64,000 nucleotides of DNA, from positions 383,014-447,013 of the forward strand of contig NZ_LAHA01000001.1 in the NCBI RefSeq assembly GCF_002608075.1. The letters run 5' to 3'. This DNA comes from Nostoc linckia z4. GTDB taxonomy: Bacteria; Cyanobacteriota; Cyanobacteriia; Cyanobacteriales; Nostocaceae. The notes under the pieces were generated by a model that made no database searches, was not told the DNA's origin, and worked only from the letters and a program-made list of their open reading frames with translations. Below, one piece after another: positions 45,385 through 55,400 of the stretch; the first letter of the stretch is position 1, and every line of letters begins with the position of its first letter. The translations under genes and the position numbers were made by a program.

Positions 45385-47781
45385 ATGCCAGAACAACAGT
45401 GGAACCTAGCAACAGCAGAACAACCGCCAGAGTGGTTCATTCAAGCGGTGAAACAGCATACACCTGCATCAAATGGAATGTATGCAGCACAATTGTTGTG
45501 GCAACGGGGAATTAAAGAAAAATCACAACTATTAGCTTTTATCAACCATAAAGCATACCAAGCAGCAAGTCCCTTTGAATTTGGACAAGAAATGCATTTG
45601 GCGATCGCCCGCTTAAAAAAAGCACGCGATGGTCGTGAAAAAGTTGCTATTTGGGGAGATTTTGACGCTGATGGTATTACCTCCACTGCCGTACTTTGGG
45701 ATGGATTAGGAGAGTTTTTTATTCAAAATATCCAGTTAAGTTATTACATTCCTAATCGTTTAAAAGAATCCCACGGATTAAATAATCAAGGAATTGAAAA
45801 TTTAGCAAAACAAGGTTGTAAATTAATAGTCACTTGTGACACGGGTAGCACAAATATTAATGAAATTATTTATGCTAAAGAATTAGGTATTGATGTCATA
45901 GTTACCGACCATCACACATTACCTGAAGAACGCCCGCCAGTTACAGCAATTATTAATCCGCGATATCTGCCAAAAGAACATCAGCTATTTAATCTTTCTG
46001 GAGTGGCGGTAGCTTATAAATTGGTGGAAGCACTGTATCAAAGTTTGCCTGATATTCCCCAACATCCATTACAGGATTTATTAGATTTAGTGGCAGTAGG
46101 ATTAATTGCTGACTTGGTGCAACTGAGTGGAGATTGTCGCTATTTGGCACAGTTGGGAATTCAACGACTGCAAGCAGATTTTCAACAGCCACCGACAGCG
46201 CGACGACGACCGGGGGTAGGGCGATTATTAGAATTGTGCCAGAAAAGTGGCGATCGCCCCACAGATATTTCCTTCGGTTTAGGGCCTAGAATCAACGCCG
46301 TCAGCCGCATCCAAGGCGATGCTAGTTTTTGCGTCGAATTATTAACTAGTCGCGATATCAAACGTTGTCACGAATTAGCCGAAGTTACAGAACTGGCAAA
46401 CACCAGGCGCAAATCCTTGCAGAAAGATGTACAAGCCCAAGTCGCACAAAAACTGACTCAATTAGATTTATCAACCACCAGCGTCATTGTCCTAGAAGAT
46501 CCCCAATGGCCTGCCGGTGTCTTGGGCTTAGTCGCCGGACAAGTAGCACAAGAAACAGGACGCCCGACAATTTTGTTAAGTACAGAAGGACTGGAGGGAG
46601 ACAAGGGAGAGGGGGAAGAAAATTCTACCTTGTCTCCCTTGTCTACCTTGTCCCCCTCATCCCCCCCACTTGCAAGGGGTTCCGCCCGTTCGGTGAATTC
46701 GGTCGATTTGTATCAATTGGTAAAAGAACAAGCACATCTGTTGCATCGCTTTGGCGGACATCCTTTTGCTGCGGGTTTGAGTTTGCCGGTTGAGAATATT
46801 CCTTTATTTACAGCAGCGATTAATCAGCAGTTACGGCAATCTTTGGGCGGTATAACTCTCACGCCAACGGTGCAAGCAGACATAGTGGTAAAAGTTGCAG
46901 ATTTGGGGAAAGAATTATTTTTAGAACTGAAATTACTAGAACCTTGTGGAATGGGTAACCCTGTTCCCAAACTGCTAATTCAAAACTGCTGGTTTGAAAA
47001 TAGTTGGCATCGCAATCAGCAAGATTGGCGAGGAAAAAAGGTACAGTACATTAAAACTGAGTTTGATATTCGGGATGATTCAACTAGAAGTCAGTTTCCT
47101 GGTATTTGGTGGGGACACTACAAAGATGAATTGCCCATAGGCAGGTGTGATTGTATAGCAGAACTCGACTATAACACCTTCAAAAAACGCTATGAAATTA
47201 GATTAATTGCCGTCCGCCCAAGTGAAAACTCAGCATTCAGTACTCAATACTCGCCATTCATTCTCGACTTACGGAATCAGGACAACTCAGCACAGACGCC
47301 ATTAATGGCGTCTCTACCCACTTCGGCACTGATTCTTGAACATTGTCCGACGAACTGGGATGATTTACGTGCATGGTTGCGGCGATGTTTAAATGCTACC
47401 GTTGATAATCAACAACTAGCGATCGCTTGGTCTAAACCCAACCACCAATCACCAAAACAAATTTGGCAGACCTTGGTTGGTGTTGCTAAATATCTTAGTC
47501 GTACCAATCAACTAGTTACCCGCGTCCAACTTTTAGATAAACTTGGGATTAGCGATCGCACCTTATTTTTAGGAATCAAAGCTTTAAAATATTACGGTTT
47601 TACAGTAACAAGAGAAGACCGCGATTTGCAAATTACCTGGAATCCCAACAATGTTTTTGAAACTAAGGGTGATGCAGCTGTTACACAATTTTTAGCCGCC
47701 ATCAAGGAAGAACAATTCCAGCAAAACTACTTTGCAGAGGTGCCACTATCTACCATTGTTGCCATGATTAATACTCAGTAA
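45385..47781 (+). CDS. recJ: Single-strand DNA 5'-3' exonuclease RecJ with internal repeat insertion
   Basis: RecJ resects 5' ends in recombination and mismatch repair. Motifs: DFDADGITST near 92, TCDTGSTN near 150, DHHTLP near 176, GLGPRINAVSRI near 300 and the DHHA1 motif GGHPFAAGLSL near 457. The 798 residues include a C-terminal extension usual in cyanobacteria. Residues about 404-438 (EGDKGEGEENSTLSPLSTLS and following) are encoded by GGGAGACAAGGGAGAGGGGG and CTTGTCTCCCTTGTCTACC, low-complexity repeat DNA like that in spacers, inserted in frame before DHHA1. A smaller repeat-like stretch (SENSAFSTQYSPF) lies near 613. Confidence 0.94.
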   Translation: MPEQQWNLATAEQPPEWFIQAVKQHTPASNGMYAAQLLWQRGIKEKSQLLAFINHKAYQAASPFEFGQEMHLAIARLKKARDGREKVAIWGDFDADGITSTAVLWDGLGEFFIQNIQLSYYIPNRLKESHGLNNQGIENLAKQGCKLIVTCDTGSTNINEIIYAKELGIDVIVTDHHTLPEERPPVTAIINPRYLPKEHQLFNLSGVAVAYKLVEALYQSLPDIPQHPLQDLLDLVAVGLIADLVQLSGDCRYLAQLGIQRLQADFQQPPTARRRPGVGRLLELCQKSGDRPTDISFGLGPRINAVSRIQGDASFCVELLTSRDIKRCHELAEVTELANTRRKSLQKDVQAQVAQKLTQLDLSTTSVIVLEDPQWPAGVLGLVAGQVAQETGRPTILLSTEGLEGDKGEGEENSTLSPLSTLSPSSPPLARGSARSVNSVDLYQLVKEQAHLLHRFGGHPFAAGLSLPVENIPLFTAAINQQLRQSLGGITLTPTVQADIVVKVADLGKELFLELKLLEPCGMGNPVPKLLIQNCWFENSWHRNQQDWRGKKVQYIKTEFDIRDDSTRSQFPGIWWGHYKDELPIGRCDCIAELDYNTFKKRYEIRLIAVRPSENSAFSTQYSPFILDLRNQDNSAQTPLMASLPTSALILEHCPTNWDDLRAWLRRCLNATVDNQQLAIAWSKPNHQSPKQIWQTLVGVAKYLSRTNQLVTRVQLLDKLGISDRTLFLGIKALKYYGFTVTREDRDLQITWNPNNVFETKGDAAVTQFLAAIKEEQFQQNYFAEVPLSTIVAMINTQ

Positions 47782-47821
47782 TGTGGCGATTCAAATTTGA
47801 TATAGCGGTTAAATCAATAAT

Positions 47822-48175
47822 TCACATCATTTTACGAATGCGAATACTTTTCAATGAAATAACAGTAAAAGCTCTTAATAATTCATCTGCGTGCTGATTA
47901 ATGGCATTGGCAATAATTTCTGCTCTCTCATTTGGAGATAAACCGAATAATCGAATTAACACCACACCTGTTGCAATTCGACGCAAACGGAAAACTAACT
48001 CACCAAAATCTTTATCTGATGTCAATAAAATTGCACCTTCATTATTAGCCAAGTCCAAGACTTCATCATCAAGAATTCCTGGTTGCATTTCCACAACATA
48101 CAAAACTTCATGACCATCAAGCCGCAGACGTTCAACGATTTGCCAATCTAAATTTTCGTCCCCTAAAAACTTCAA
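47822..48175 (-). CDS. DUF5615 PIN-like putative toxin
   Basis: A 117-residue PIN-like protein. MKFLGDENLDWQIVERLRLDGHEV has the N-terminal acidic residues, and GAILLTSDKDFGELVF carries the conserved D...D. DUF5615 proteins are predicted RNases paired with DUF433 antitoxins. The start is TTG, overlapping the DUF433 stop (TTGA), so translation is coupled. It is the second gene of the pair. Confidence 0.88.
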   Translation of the reverse strand: MKFLGDENLDWQIVERLRLDGHEVLYVVEMQPGILDDEVLDLANNEGAILLTSDKDFGELVFRLRRIATGVVLIRLFGLSPNERAEIIANAINQHADELLRAFTVISLKSIRIRKMM

Positions 48176-48402
48176 GAAACTTTCTCAATCGTTGGATAAA
48201 CCACATCATACCGCAAAGCTTGAGCTGCAAATGCCAAAGCTGCTTTAATTCCTTCATCAGTAAGTCGCGGATGCGCTTCGAGTATTTGCTGAGGTGTTTC
48301 ACCAGCAGCAAGTTTTTCAAGAATTAACTCAACTGTAATACGAGTTCCTGAAACGACAGGTTTACCCATCATTATTTTCGGATCGGATACGATTTTTTCC
48401 AT
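48172..48402 (-). CDS. DUF433 antitoxin-like protein
   Basis: A 76-residue protein with the typical core IMMGKPVVSGTRITVELILEKLAAGETPQQILEAHPRLTDEGIKAALAFA, a small HTH-like domain (DUF433). It precedes the DUF5615 gene with a 4-bp overlap, the standard antitoxin-first order. Autoregulation is likely but no operator was fixed. Confidence 0.9.
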   Translation of the reverse strand: MEKIVSDPKIMMGKPVVSGTRITVELILEKLAAGETPQQILEAHPRLTDEGIKAALAFAAQALRYDVVYPTIEKVS

Positions 48403-48851
48403 AAATTAGGATTATTCGGATAAATAATTAATGTATAAGGCGATATAGCTTTCTCCGATTTTATGCTTAGAAATTAAGCAGTAAATTCATATTATATATT
48501 TTAGCATTTAGCTATAGCAGCTTTTAGAGGCGATCGCTGAAGGCAACGTAACTATTTCTTAAGGTGCGATCGCGTGGGTAATTTGAGAGAAGCGATCGCG
48601 CCTCAAACGAGTAGTAGGCACTAAACCATGTTGCTATATCAAGATTAAGTAGAATCATAAAAAATATAAAGTTTTAATAGTCAAATACCGTATAACTACG
48701 TAAGCTATTCAGTTAATTTAAGATTATAAAGAAATAGCGAAAATACTCAAATCGAGCTACACATTAACTAAATAAAACTAAAATATCTTCCGTATATAGA
48801 GAAGGTAAAAGTTCTGCATCTAGTTAGAAAAATTTAGCAATGGGTTAGAAA
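48403..48851. other. Intergenic region with clustered HIP1 palindromes
   Basis: Three GCGATCGC sites lie within about 75 bp (48533, 48566 and 48593 regions). GAGGCGATCGCT and AGCGATCGCGCCTC form an imperfect inverted repeat. The right half is AT-rich and should contain the promoter of the GTPase gene. No ORF is supported. Confidence 0.5.
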
Positions 48852-50693
48852 ATGAGCAATAAATTATATAAAGTATTTGCAGATGTAGAACAAAATGCAC
48901 AACTTCTCTCTAAATATTGGCATAATTTTTCTACAGAAATTTCAGAGCATTTACCAGATACATATCACCCAGAGCTGCAAGAACTTTCTGATAAATTAGA
49001 AATAGCTATTGATAATTTAGTAAATGAACTTCAAAATCCTACTCTTACCCTTGCGACAACAGGAACTACCAGTAGCGGTAAAAGCACTTTAGTAAATTTA
49101 TTATGTGGAGCAGAAATTGTTCCTGTTGCTGTCAGCGAAATGAGCGCCGGAGCAGTAACCATAGAATATAGCGAAAAAAAGTCTTTAATAATCCATGAAA
49201 CTCCAGGAGCATTATGGGAGTGTGGAGAATGGACAGGTATTAGTGATGAGCGAATTTATCAACGCTTATATGATGTAATGATAAGTTACATCGATAACAG
49301 AGAGAAACAACCTAATTTAGCTTGCCCCCAATCGACCATATCTTACCCCTTTAGACTCATCAAAGAATCTAAACTGGAATTACCCAGAGGTGTAAGGGTA
49401 AAAATTATGGATTTGCCTGGTTTAGCGTATGTGGGTGATGAAGGCAATGCGAATGTGATTAAACAGTGTCGTGAGGCATTGTGTTTGGTAACATATAACA
49501 GTGCAGAAACCGACAAAGAAAAAGTTAGAAGCTTGCTGCAAGAAGTGGTTGAGCAGGTAAAAGATTTAGGTGGTTCTCCTGCAAGGATGCTGTTTATTCT
49601 CAATCGTATTGACGTTTTTCGAGCAGATAGAAACTGGCCAGAAACAGAGAATCGCTTTGTTGAGAGTGCAATACGTAGTATCAAGCTTGAACTAACCGAA
49701 CATTTGAAAGAATATACAGAAGACATTGAAAATTTACAGGTTATAAAACTGAGTACATGGGCTTCTTTACTGGCACTACAGATAAAACATAATGATGAAA
49801 TATATAGTGTAGAAGCATCTAAAAAAGCACGAAACCATTTTTTGGGATTAATTGATGAAAGTATATTAGAAGACCTTTCATTTAAAGCAGAAAGATGGTC
49901 TAGACATGACCGAAATAGAGTTGCTGATGCATTATGGCAAAAGTCTTATGCAGAAGAATTTCAGCAATCCTTAAGAGAACATATTAGTCAACATTTTCCA
50001 CGCTTAGTTATTCCCCAAGCAATAGAACGTTTTAATGTTGCTGCTGGAAACGCTATTACAGAGTGGGCTTTACAGACAACAACAGCTATCCTTAACAGTT
50101 CAGAAGAACGCTATCAGCAAGAATGTGAAAAAATATCTTGGATTAGATTAAGCCTTAACACCTTCCTTGAAATTAGTGATAGCAAGTTAAGAGAACCATT
50201 TCAGACAATTAAGCTAGCTATAGCAGAAGAGTCAGGAGAAAAAGTACTGCGGGAGCTAGAAACAACACTTTCTAAACTTAATGAGGTAGAACCTTACAAG
50301 GAATTAGGAAACAAGATAATTGCGCTTCAAGACTGGGAAAGTGAATTAGGTAAAGGGATAAGTCAAGTTCTAGAAGCGGTGGCAAAGTCTTTAGAAAATG
50401 GGCGAATAATTCTAGACATTCCGAATTTAAAAAAGGTAAATATTATACATTTAAATTTGTTAGAGAACTGTTTAAAAAGACTAGTAGACTTAGGTTATAC
50501 AGCTTCAGTTGCGAAAGCTGGTAAAACAATGGAAGCGAGAACTGAAGAGGATAAAAAGAAACTTAGACGACTTAACCAAGAGTTAAACGAACTAGCAATG
50601 CATTTGAACATTGTAATGGAAGATGTCTTAAAGCGAATTTCCAGCCAACAAATAAATAGAATGTACGATGCATCTGTCGAACTTTTCAATTAA
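48852..50693 (+). CDS. Dynamin-like GTPase
   Basis: A 613-residue large GTPase. G1 is GTTSSGKSTLVN (71-82), G3 is MDLPGLAYVGD (DLPG near 187), and G4 is NRIDVF near 252. Between G1 and G3 lies a threonine-rich GAVTIEYSEKK that may hold G2. Residues 340-613 are helical stalk-like sequence, including LRRLNQELNELAMHLNIVMEDVLKRI. Bacterial dynamin-like proteins remodel membranes, and some protect against phage. There is no obvious transmembrane helix. The next gene overlaps by 26 bp, indicating a two-component unit. Confidence 0.85.
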   Translation: MSNKLYKVFADVEQNAQLLSKYWHNFSTEISEHLPDTYHPELQELSDKLEIAIDNLVNELQNPTLTLATTGTTSSGKSTLVNLLCGAEIVPVAVSEMSAGAVTIEYSEKKSLIIHETPGALWECGEWTGISDERIYQRLYDVMISYIDNREKQPNLACPQSTISYPFRLIKESKLELPRGVRVKIMDLPGLAYVGDEGNANVIKQCREALCLVTYNSAETDKEKVRSLLQEVVEQVKDLGGSPARMLFILNRIDVFRADRNWPETENRFVESAIRSIKLELTEHLKEYTEDIENLQVIKLSTWASLLALQIKHNDEIYSVEASKKARNHFLGLIDESILEDLSFKAERWSRHDRNRVADALWQKSYAEEFQQSLREHISQHFPRLVIPQAIERFNVAAGNAITEWALQTTTAILNSSEERYQQECEKISWIRLSLNTFLEISDSKLREPFQTIKLAIAEESGEKVLRELETTLSKLNEVEPYKELGNKIIALQDWESELGKGISQVLEAVAKSLENGRIILDIPNLKKVNIIHLNLLENCLKRLVDLGYTASVAKAGKTMEARTEEDKKKLRRLNQELNELAMHLNIVMEDVLKRISSQQINRMYDASVELFN

Positions 50694-51225
50694 TAGCGAT
50701 GCCCGCGATAAAATTGCTAAGAGTCTTGGAGTTGATATTGAAATAGTTGATAACTATTACACTGGAGAAGAAGCTGCTTTTAGAGTTCTCAAAAGATATG
50801 CCAAATATGGTTATAAATTACTATATCATCCTGAAACAAGGCAACAAATTTTAGGAGTCACAGGAGTTGCAGCACCGATTATTAATGTCGCCACACAAAT
50901 TGCTATAGATATTTCCAGCGAATTTCAATCTCCGCAAGATGATGTCATATTTGAAGTTGAAAATGATATCAATGCTTTTGAAGAGTACTTGCGTGCCGCA
51001 ATTTTTGAAGCAGCAGGTTTTGAATCATACTGCATTCAAGAACTAAAGGGCTTGATTGATAGTTTTAGGGAAAAGCAAGGCACATGGACGGGGATTGCCC
51101 TTAATGAATGGTTGCAAGAAAACCCACTTTTGTTGGCAGAGATACCACCACAATTACGATCGCAAGAGTCTAATTTAGAAGTTAGCGATCGCTTGCGCCA
51201 ATTATCTACTGCATTAAAGAAGTAG
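50668..51225 (+). CDS. Partner protein of the dynamin-like GTPase
   Basis: Not recognised. 185 residues, soluble-looking. There is one moderately hydrophobic stretch (ILGVTGVAAPIINVATQIAIDIS, near 68-90). The remainder is acidic helix with NDINAFEEYLRAAIFEAAGFESYCIQELKGLIDSF. The start overlaps the GTPase end by 26 bp, so expression is coupled and a physical partnership is likely. It could regulate the GTPase or anchor it at the membrane; this is inference from context only. Confidence 0.65.
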   Translation: MHLSNFSINSDARDKIAKSLGVDIEIVDNYYTGEEAAFRVLKRYAKYGYKLLYHPETRQQILGVTGVAAPIINVATQIAIDISSEFQSPQDDVIFEVENDINAFEEYLRAAIFEAAGFESYCIQELKGLIDSFREKQGTWTGIALNEWLQENPLLLAEIPPQLRSQESNLEVSDRLRQLSTALKK

Positions 51226-51343
51226 CATATTGACTTTATAACACTCTTGAATGCATTTTAAATCGTATATTAAACACGATATGCCCCGCCGCAGTAATGA
51301 TGGTAAGCTTGATAATTAAAACATCACTACCATCTACCAATTC

Positions 51344-52294
51344 ATGGCCTCGGAACGCGAAAGGATCGATAATGATTCACCGTGGAAAGAAATCTTAGAA
51401 GCTTACTTTCCCCAAGCAATGGAATTCTTCTTTCCTCAGACTGCTGCATTAATTGATTGGCAACGTCCCCACGAATTCCTAGATAAAGAATTCCAACAAA
51501 TAGACCGCAATGCAGAAATTGGCAGAAGATACGCAGATAAATTGGTCAAAGTTTGGCAAATATCTGGAGAAGAAATTTGGTTATTAATTCATGTTGAAAT
51601 TCAAGCAAAATCAGAAGAAACATTTGCACAAAGAATGTTTTCCTACAATCTGCGAATTTTTGATAAATTTGGCAAACCTGCCATTAGTTTAGCGATTTTA
51701 TGCGATACAGATGTGACATGGCGACCAAATCAATACGGTTTTAATTATCCAGATACCAGCTTGAATTTCCAGTTTGGAACTGTTAAACTTCTCGATTACC
51801 AAAGCCGTTGGGGAGAATTAGAAAAGAGTAATAATCCTTTTGCAACGGTTGTAATGGCACATTTGAAAACACAAGAAACTACTAAAAAGCTAGGAGAACG
51901 CAAAGCATGGAAATTTAGCTTAATTCGTCGATTGTATGAATTAGGTTTGCCAGAAAAAGATATTCGTAACCTCTATCGCTTCGTGGATTGGGTTATGATT
52001 TTACCAAAAGCCTTGGAAACAGAGTTTTGGGAAGAATTTAAGCAATTTGAACAGGAGCGTACTATGAGTTACATTACCACAGGTGAGCGCATTGGCTACG
52101 AACGCGGACAGCAGGAACTCGTTTTACGGCTACTACAAAGACGGGTAGGAGAGTTACCCGAAGAGGTGAAAAAGCAAGTACAGTCTCTTTCACTCCAAAA
52201 TTTAGAAGCACTTGGGGAAGCTTTGTTAGATTTTACAACAATTGATGATTTGCTCAATTGGCTACAAGCACATCTCAATGAAACTGAAAATTAG
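51344..52294 (+). CDS. Rpn-family nuclease with DUF4351-like C-terminus
   Basis: A 316-residue protein. SPWKEILEAYFPQAMEFFFPQTAALIDW is the usual start of this cyanobacterial Rpn/transposase-like group. LLIHVEIQAKSEETFAQRMFSYNLRIFD holds the ExQxK nuclease core, and the C-terminus has LLQRRVGELPEEVKKQVQSLSLQNLEALGEALLDFTTIDDLLNWL, the DUF4351 motif. Multicopy in Nostocales; likely DNA endonuclease. It follows the GTPase pair in the same direction, with a 118-bp gap. Confidence 0.85.
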   Translation: MASERERIDNDSPWKEILEAYFPQAMEFFFPQTAALIDWQRPHEFLDKEFQQIDRNAEIGRRYADKLVKVWQISGEEIWLLIHVEIQAKSEETFAQRMFSYNLRIFDKFGKPAISLAILCDTDVTWRPNQYGFNYPDTSLNFQFGTVKLLDYQSRWGELEKSNNPFATVVMAHLKTQETTKKLGERKAWKFSLIRRLYELGLPEKDIRNLYRFVDWVMILPKALETEFWEEFKQFEQERTMSYITTGERIGYERGQQELVLRLLQRRVGELPEEVKKQVQSLSLQNLEALGEALLDFTTIDDLLNWLQAHLNETEN

Positions 52295-52430
52295 TTCTCG
52301 CATTTTTTAAAGTTAGCGTTTGAGTCGATGAAGTGCGATCGCTTAACTCAGGCATAATATTTTAGATATTAAACTTCGTCAGGATTTATTCGCATTTTTG
52401 CTGTTCTTGTTGTAATTGGGATGTTAATAA
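52295..52430. other. Convergent intergenic region
   Basis: Short gap between the converging Rpn gene and STAND gene. It carries one GCGATCGC site (about 52337) and no other structure that stands out. Confidence 0.4.
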
Positions 52431-55400
52431 TTACCTACCAGAACACAAATTGCGTTCGCTTTTCATTACTTTTTGGTTAGTCTGCAAATAATCATGCAGC
52501 AAGTCGCAACCCCGTGCCAGCAATTTATTGAGTTCGATATCTGCTAAATCCTGGAAAATCACTGTACCACTGGCACTTCCCACAGCTAAAGTCCTACCAT
52601 CAGGACTGAAACTGATGCTGGTTAACTCGTCTTTATAACCTTTTAAAGCAATCAACAATGTGCCATCACGCTTCCAAATTCTCACTTTGTCATCGCTGGA
52701 AGCTGCTAAAGTCTTTCCATCTGGACTAAAGCTAACACTGATAAAACTATCACCATCCCCACTGAGATTACTTAGCAACTCACCGTCTCGATTCCAAATT
52801 TTCACTGTGCTATCAATACTAACGGAGGCGAGAATTTGGCTATCAGGTGACCAAGCTACCCCATTTACCCGGCGGCTATGGCCAGTCAATGTTTGTATTA
52901 ATTCGCCCTCTTGACTCCATAGTTTCACTGTTTTATCATCACTGGCTGAAGCTAGGAATTTACCATCGGGACTAAAACTGACCCAGTTAACTGCATCTTG
53001 ATGTCCTTGCAAGGTGTTAAGCAGTATACCGTTACGGTTCCAAAGCTTTACTGTTTTATCTTTACTCGCTGAGGCAATTACTTGACCATCAGGCGACCAA
53101 GCTACAGCCAAGACTGTATTATTATGACCTTGTAAACTATGCAGCAATTGACCGCCCCGACTCCACAACTTTACTGTTTTATCTTTACTCGCTGAGGCGA
53201 TTATTTTCCCATCAGGACTAAAACTAACGCCCCAAACTTGACTTTGATGCCCAGTGAAAGTACGGAATAATTTACCTTCTCGATTGAACAATTTTACAGT
53301 TTTGTCTCGACTGGCTGCGGCTAAAGTGCGCCCTCCAGGGCTAAAACTGATACTAGTCACCCAATCATTGTTATCAGTTTTGGGTTTTCGCACTAGCACA
53401 TCGTCCCAACGCCAGAGTTTAATGGTTTTGTCGCGACTTGCAGAAGCCAGGGTGCCACCATCTGGGCTAAAACTAACGCTATTCACCCAATTATTATGTC
53501 CCCTGAGGGTACCGAGCAATACACCTTGAGAACTCCAAAGTTTCAGGGTTTCGTCGGTACTTGCGGAAGCGATGGTGTTACCATCGGGGCTGAAACTAAC
53601 GCTGGTAACTCCTGCACTGTGTCCTGATAAAGTCCTCAGGAGTTTACCTTCTAAGTTCCATAATTTGATGGTCTGGTCTAAACTAGCGGAAGCTATTGTT
53701 TGACCATTGGGCGACCAAGCAACACTCAAGACTGCATCGTTATGACCTGGAAGGGTTTTTAGTAATTCACCGTCTCGACTCCAAAGCTTGATAGTATTGT
53801 CAGCACTCCCGGAAGCAATGGTTTGTCCATCAGGCGACCAAGCGACGCTTAAAACTGCACTGCTGTGTCCGTTTAAGGTTTTGAGAAATTTACCATCCTG
53901 AGTCCAAAGTTTTATCGTTTTGTCTGTACTGGCGGAAGCGATAAGTTGACCATCAGGACTAAAATTTACACTATTCACCACAGCTTGATGTCCCAAGAGA
54001 GTGGTTAGTAGTTTACCGTCCTGGTTCCAGAGTTTTACTGTTTTATCTTGGCTGGCGGAAGCAATAATTTGAGCGTCGGGACTGAAACTGATGCTATTGA
54101 CTACATCTTCATGTCCTGACAAAGTTTTGACCAAGCTACCATCAAGACGCCAGAGTTTAATTGTAGTGTCTGCACTGGCTGAGGCAATTAAATTCCGTTG
54201 GCGGCTAAATATAACACTATTTACCCCAGATATATGCCCGTCGAAACGATTATATTCTCTTACCCCCGAAACCGCTTGATAAAGAGCCGTTAGTACTTGC
54301 TCTCTGGTATTGGAATCTACCCAAATTGTTTGTTGTAATTTTTTCCCGGCTTTTAAAGCTTCTTTTAAAGCATCAATACCTTTTTGGGAAGCAAATAAAG
54401 CTTCGCTAGATACACTCAAAGTTTTAATTTCGCTATCTATTGCTGTAACGATAGAAACACTCAAACCAAATATCGCCAACACAGAAGCAGTCAAGGCAAT
54501 TTTCAGAGAACGATTTAATTTCGCTTCGCTGAGTCTTCGTTTTTCTTGGCTTTCTGCGAGTTTAGCGGTTAATTCTTTTTCTTTGAGTTCAGCGCGCAAT
54601 CGTTCGATTTCTAGCTGACTTAATTCTTCGCGCTTTTGTAACTCCCGCAATTCTGTTAATAAACCCAATCCCTGTTGGGGATGAGTATCTATTAATTTGG
54701 TTGGCTGTCTTTTTTGGCTCAATTCGCTTTTGAGTCGCTCAATTTCCGCTTGACTTTGTTCTACTTTTTGGCGTAGTTGGTTTAGTTGGACTTGTAAGCT
54801 TGATTCTTGTTGTTGCAAGTAGCGAATTAAATCTACTAAATAATCATGAATTAGTTGATAGCGTTCTGGTACGTCAGGAAAGAGAACCACTAAGCCAGAA
54901 CGAACTAAAATATCTAAAATTAACTCTAATTTGCTAGCATCTTCTAACTCTGTGAGTTGTGCGGCTAATTCAGCGCGAGTTTTAAAAGGTCGATTATTGC
55001 TTTCATCGGTTAATAAGTATAAAATCAATAAAGCTGCTCGTTCATTTTCCGGGCCGCAGTCTTTAATTAATTCTTTAATATATCGTTCGATTAATTTGTT
55101 TGGTCTATGAGGCTGATATTGTTCCAAGGTGGTAATTCGTTCATCTTGAATTTGCGCCCCCACGACTTGCAATTCAATGGGGCGGACTTCTCCAAATTCT
55201 GTGGATAAATCTGCAATCAGGACATCAATTAAAGCTGGCTCTAGGTTTAACTGAGAACGCTCCGTTAATTTTTGGATAATTACTTTGGCATATTCTGGGG
55301 AGAAATTATTTAACTGATAGCGGATATGTTTATCTAGAATATTGTGATTAATTGCTTCCAAAGCAGCAAGATGCTTAAAGTCTAATAAACGATGTAAATA

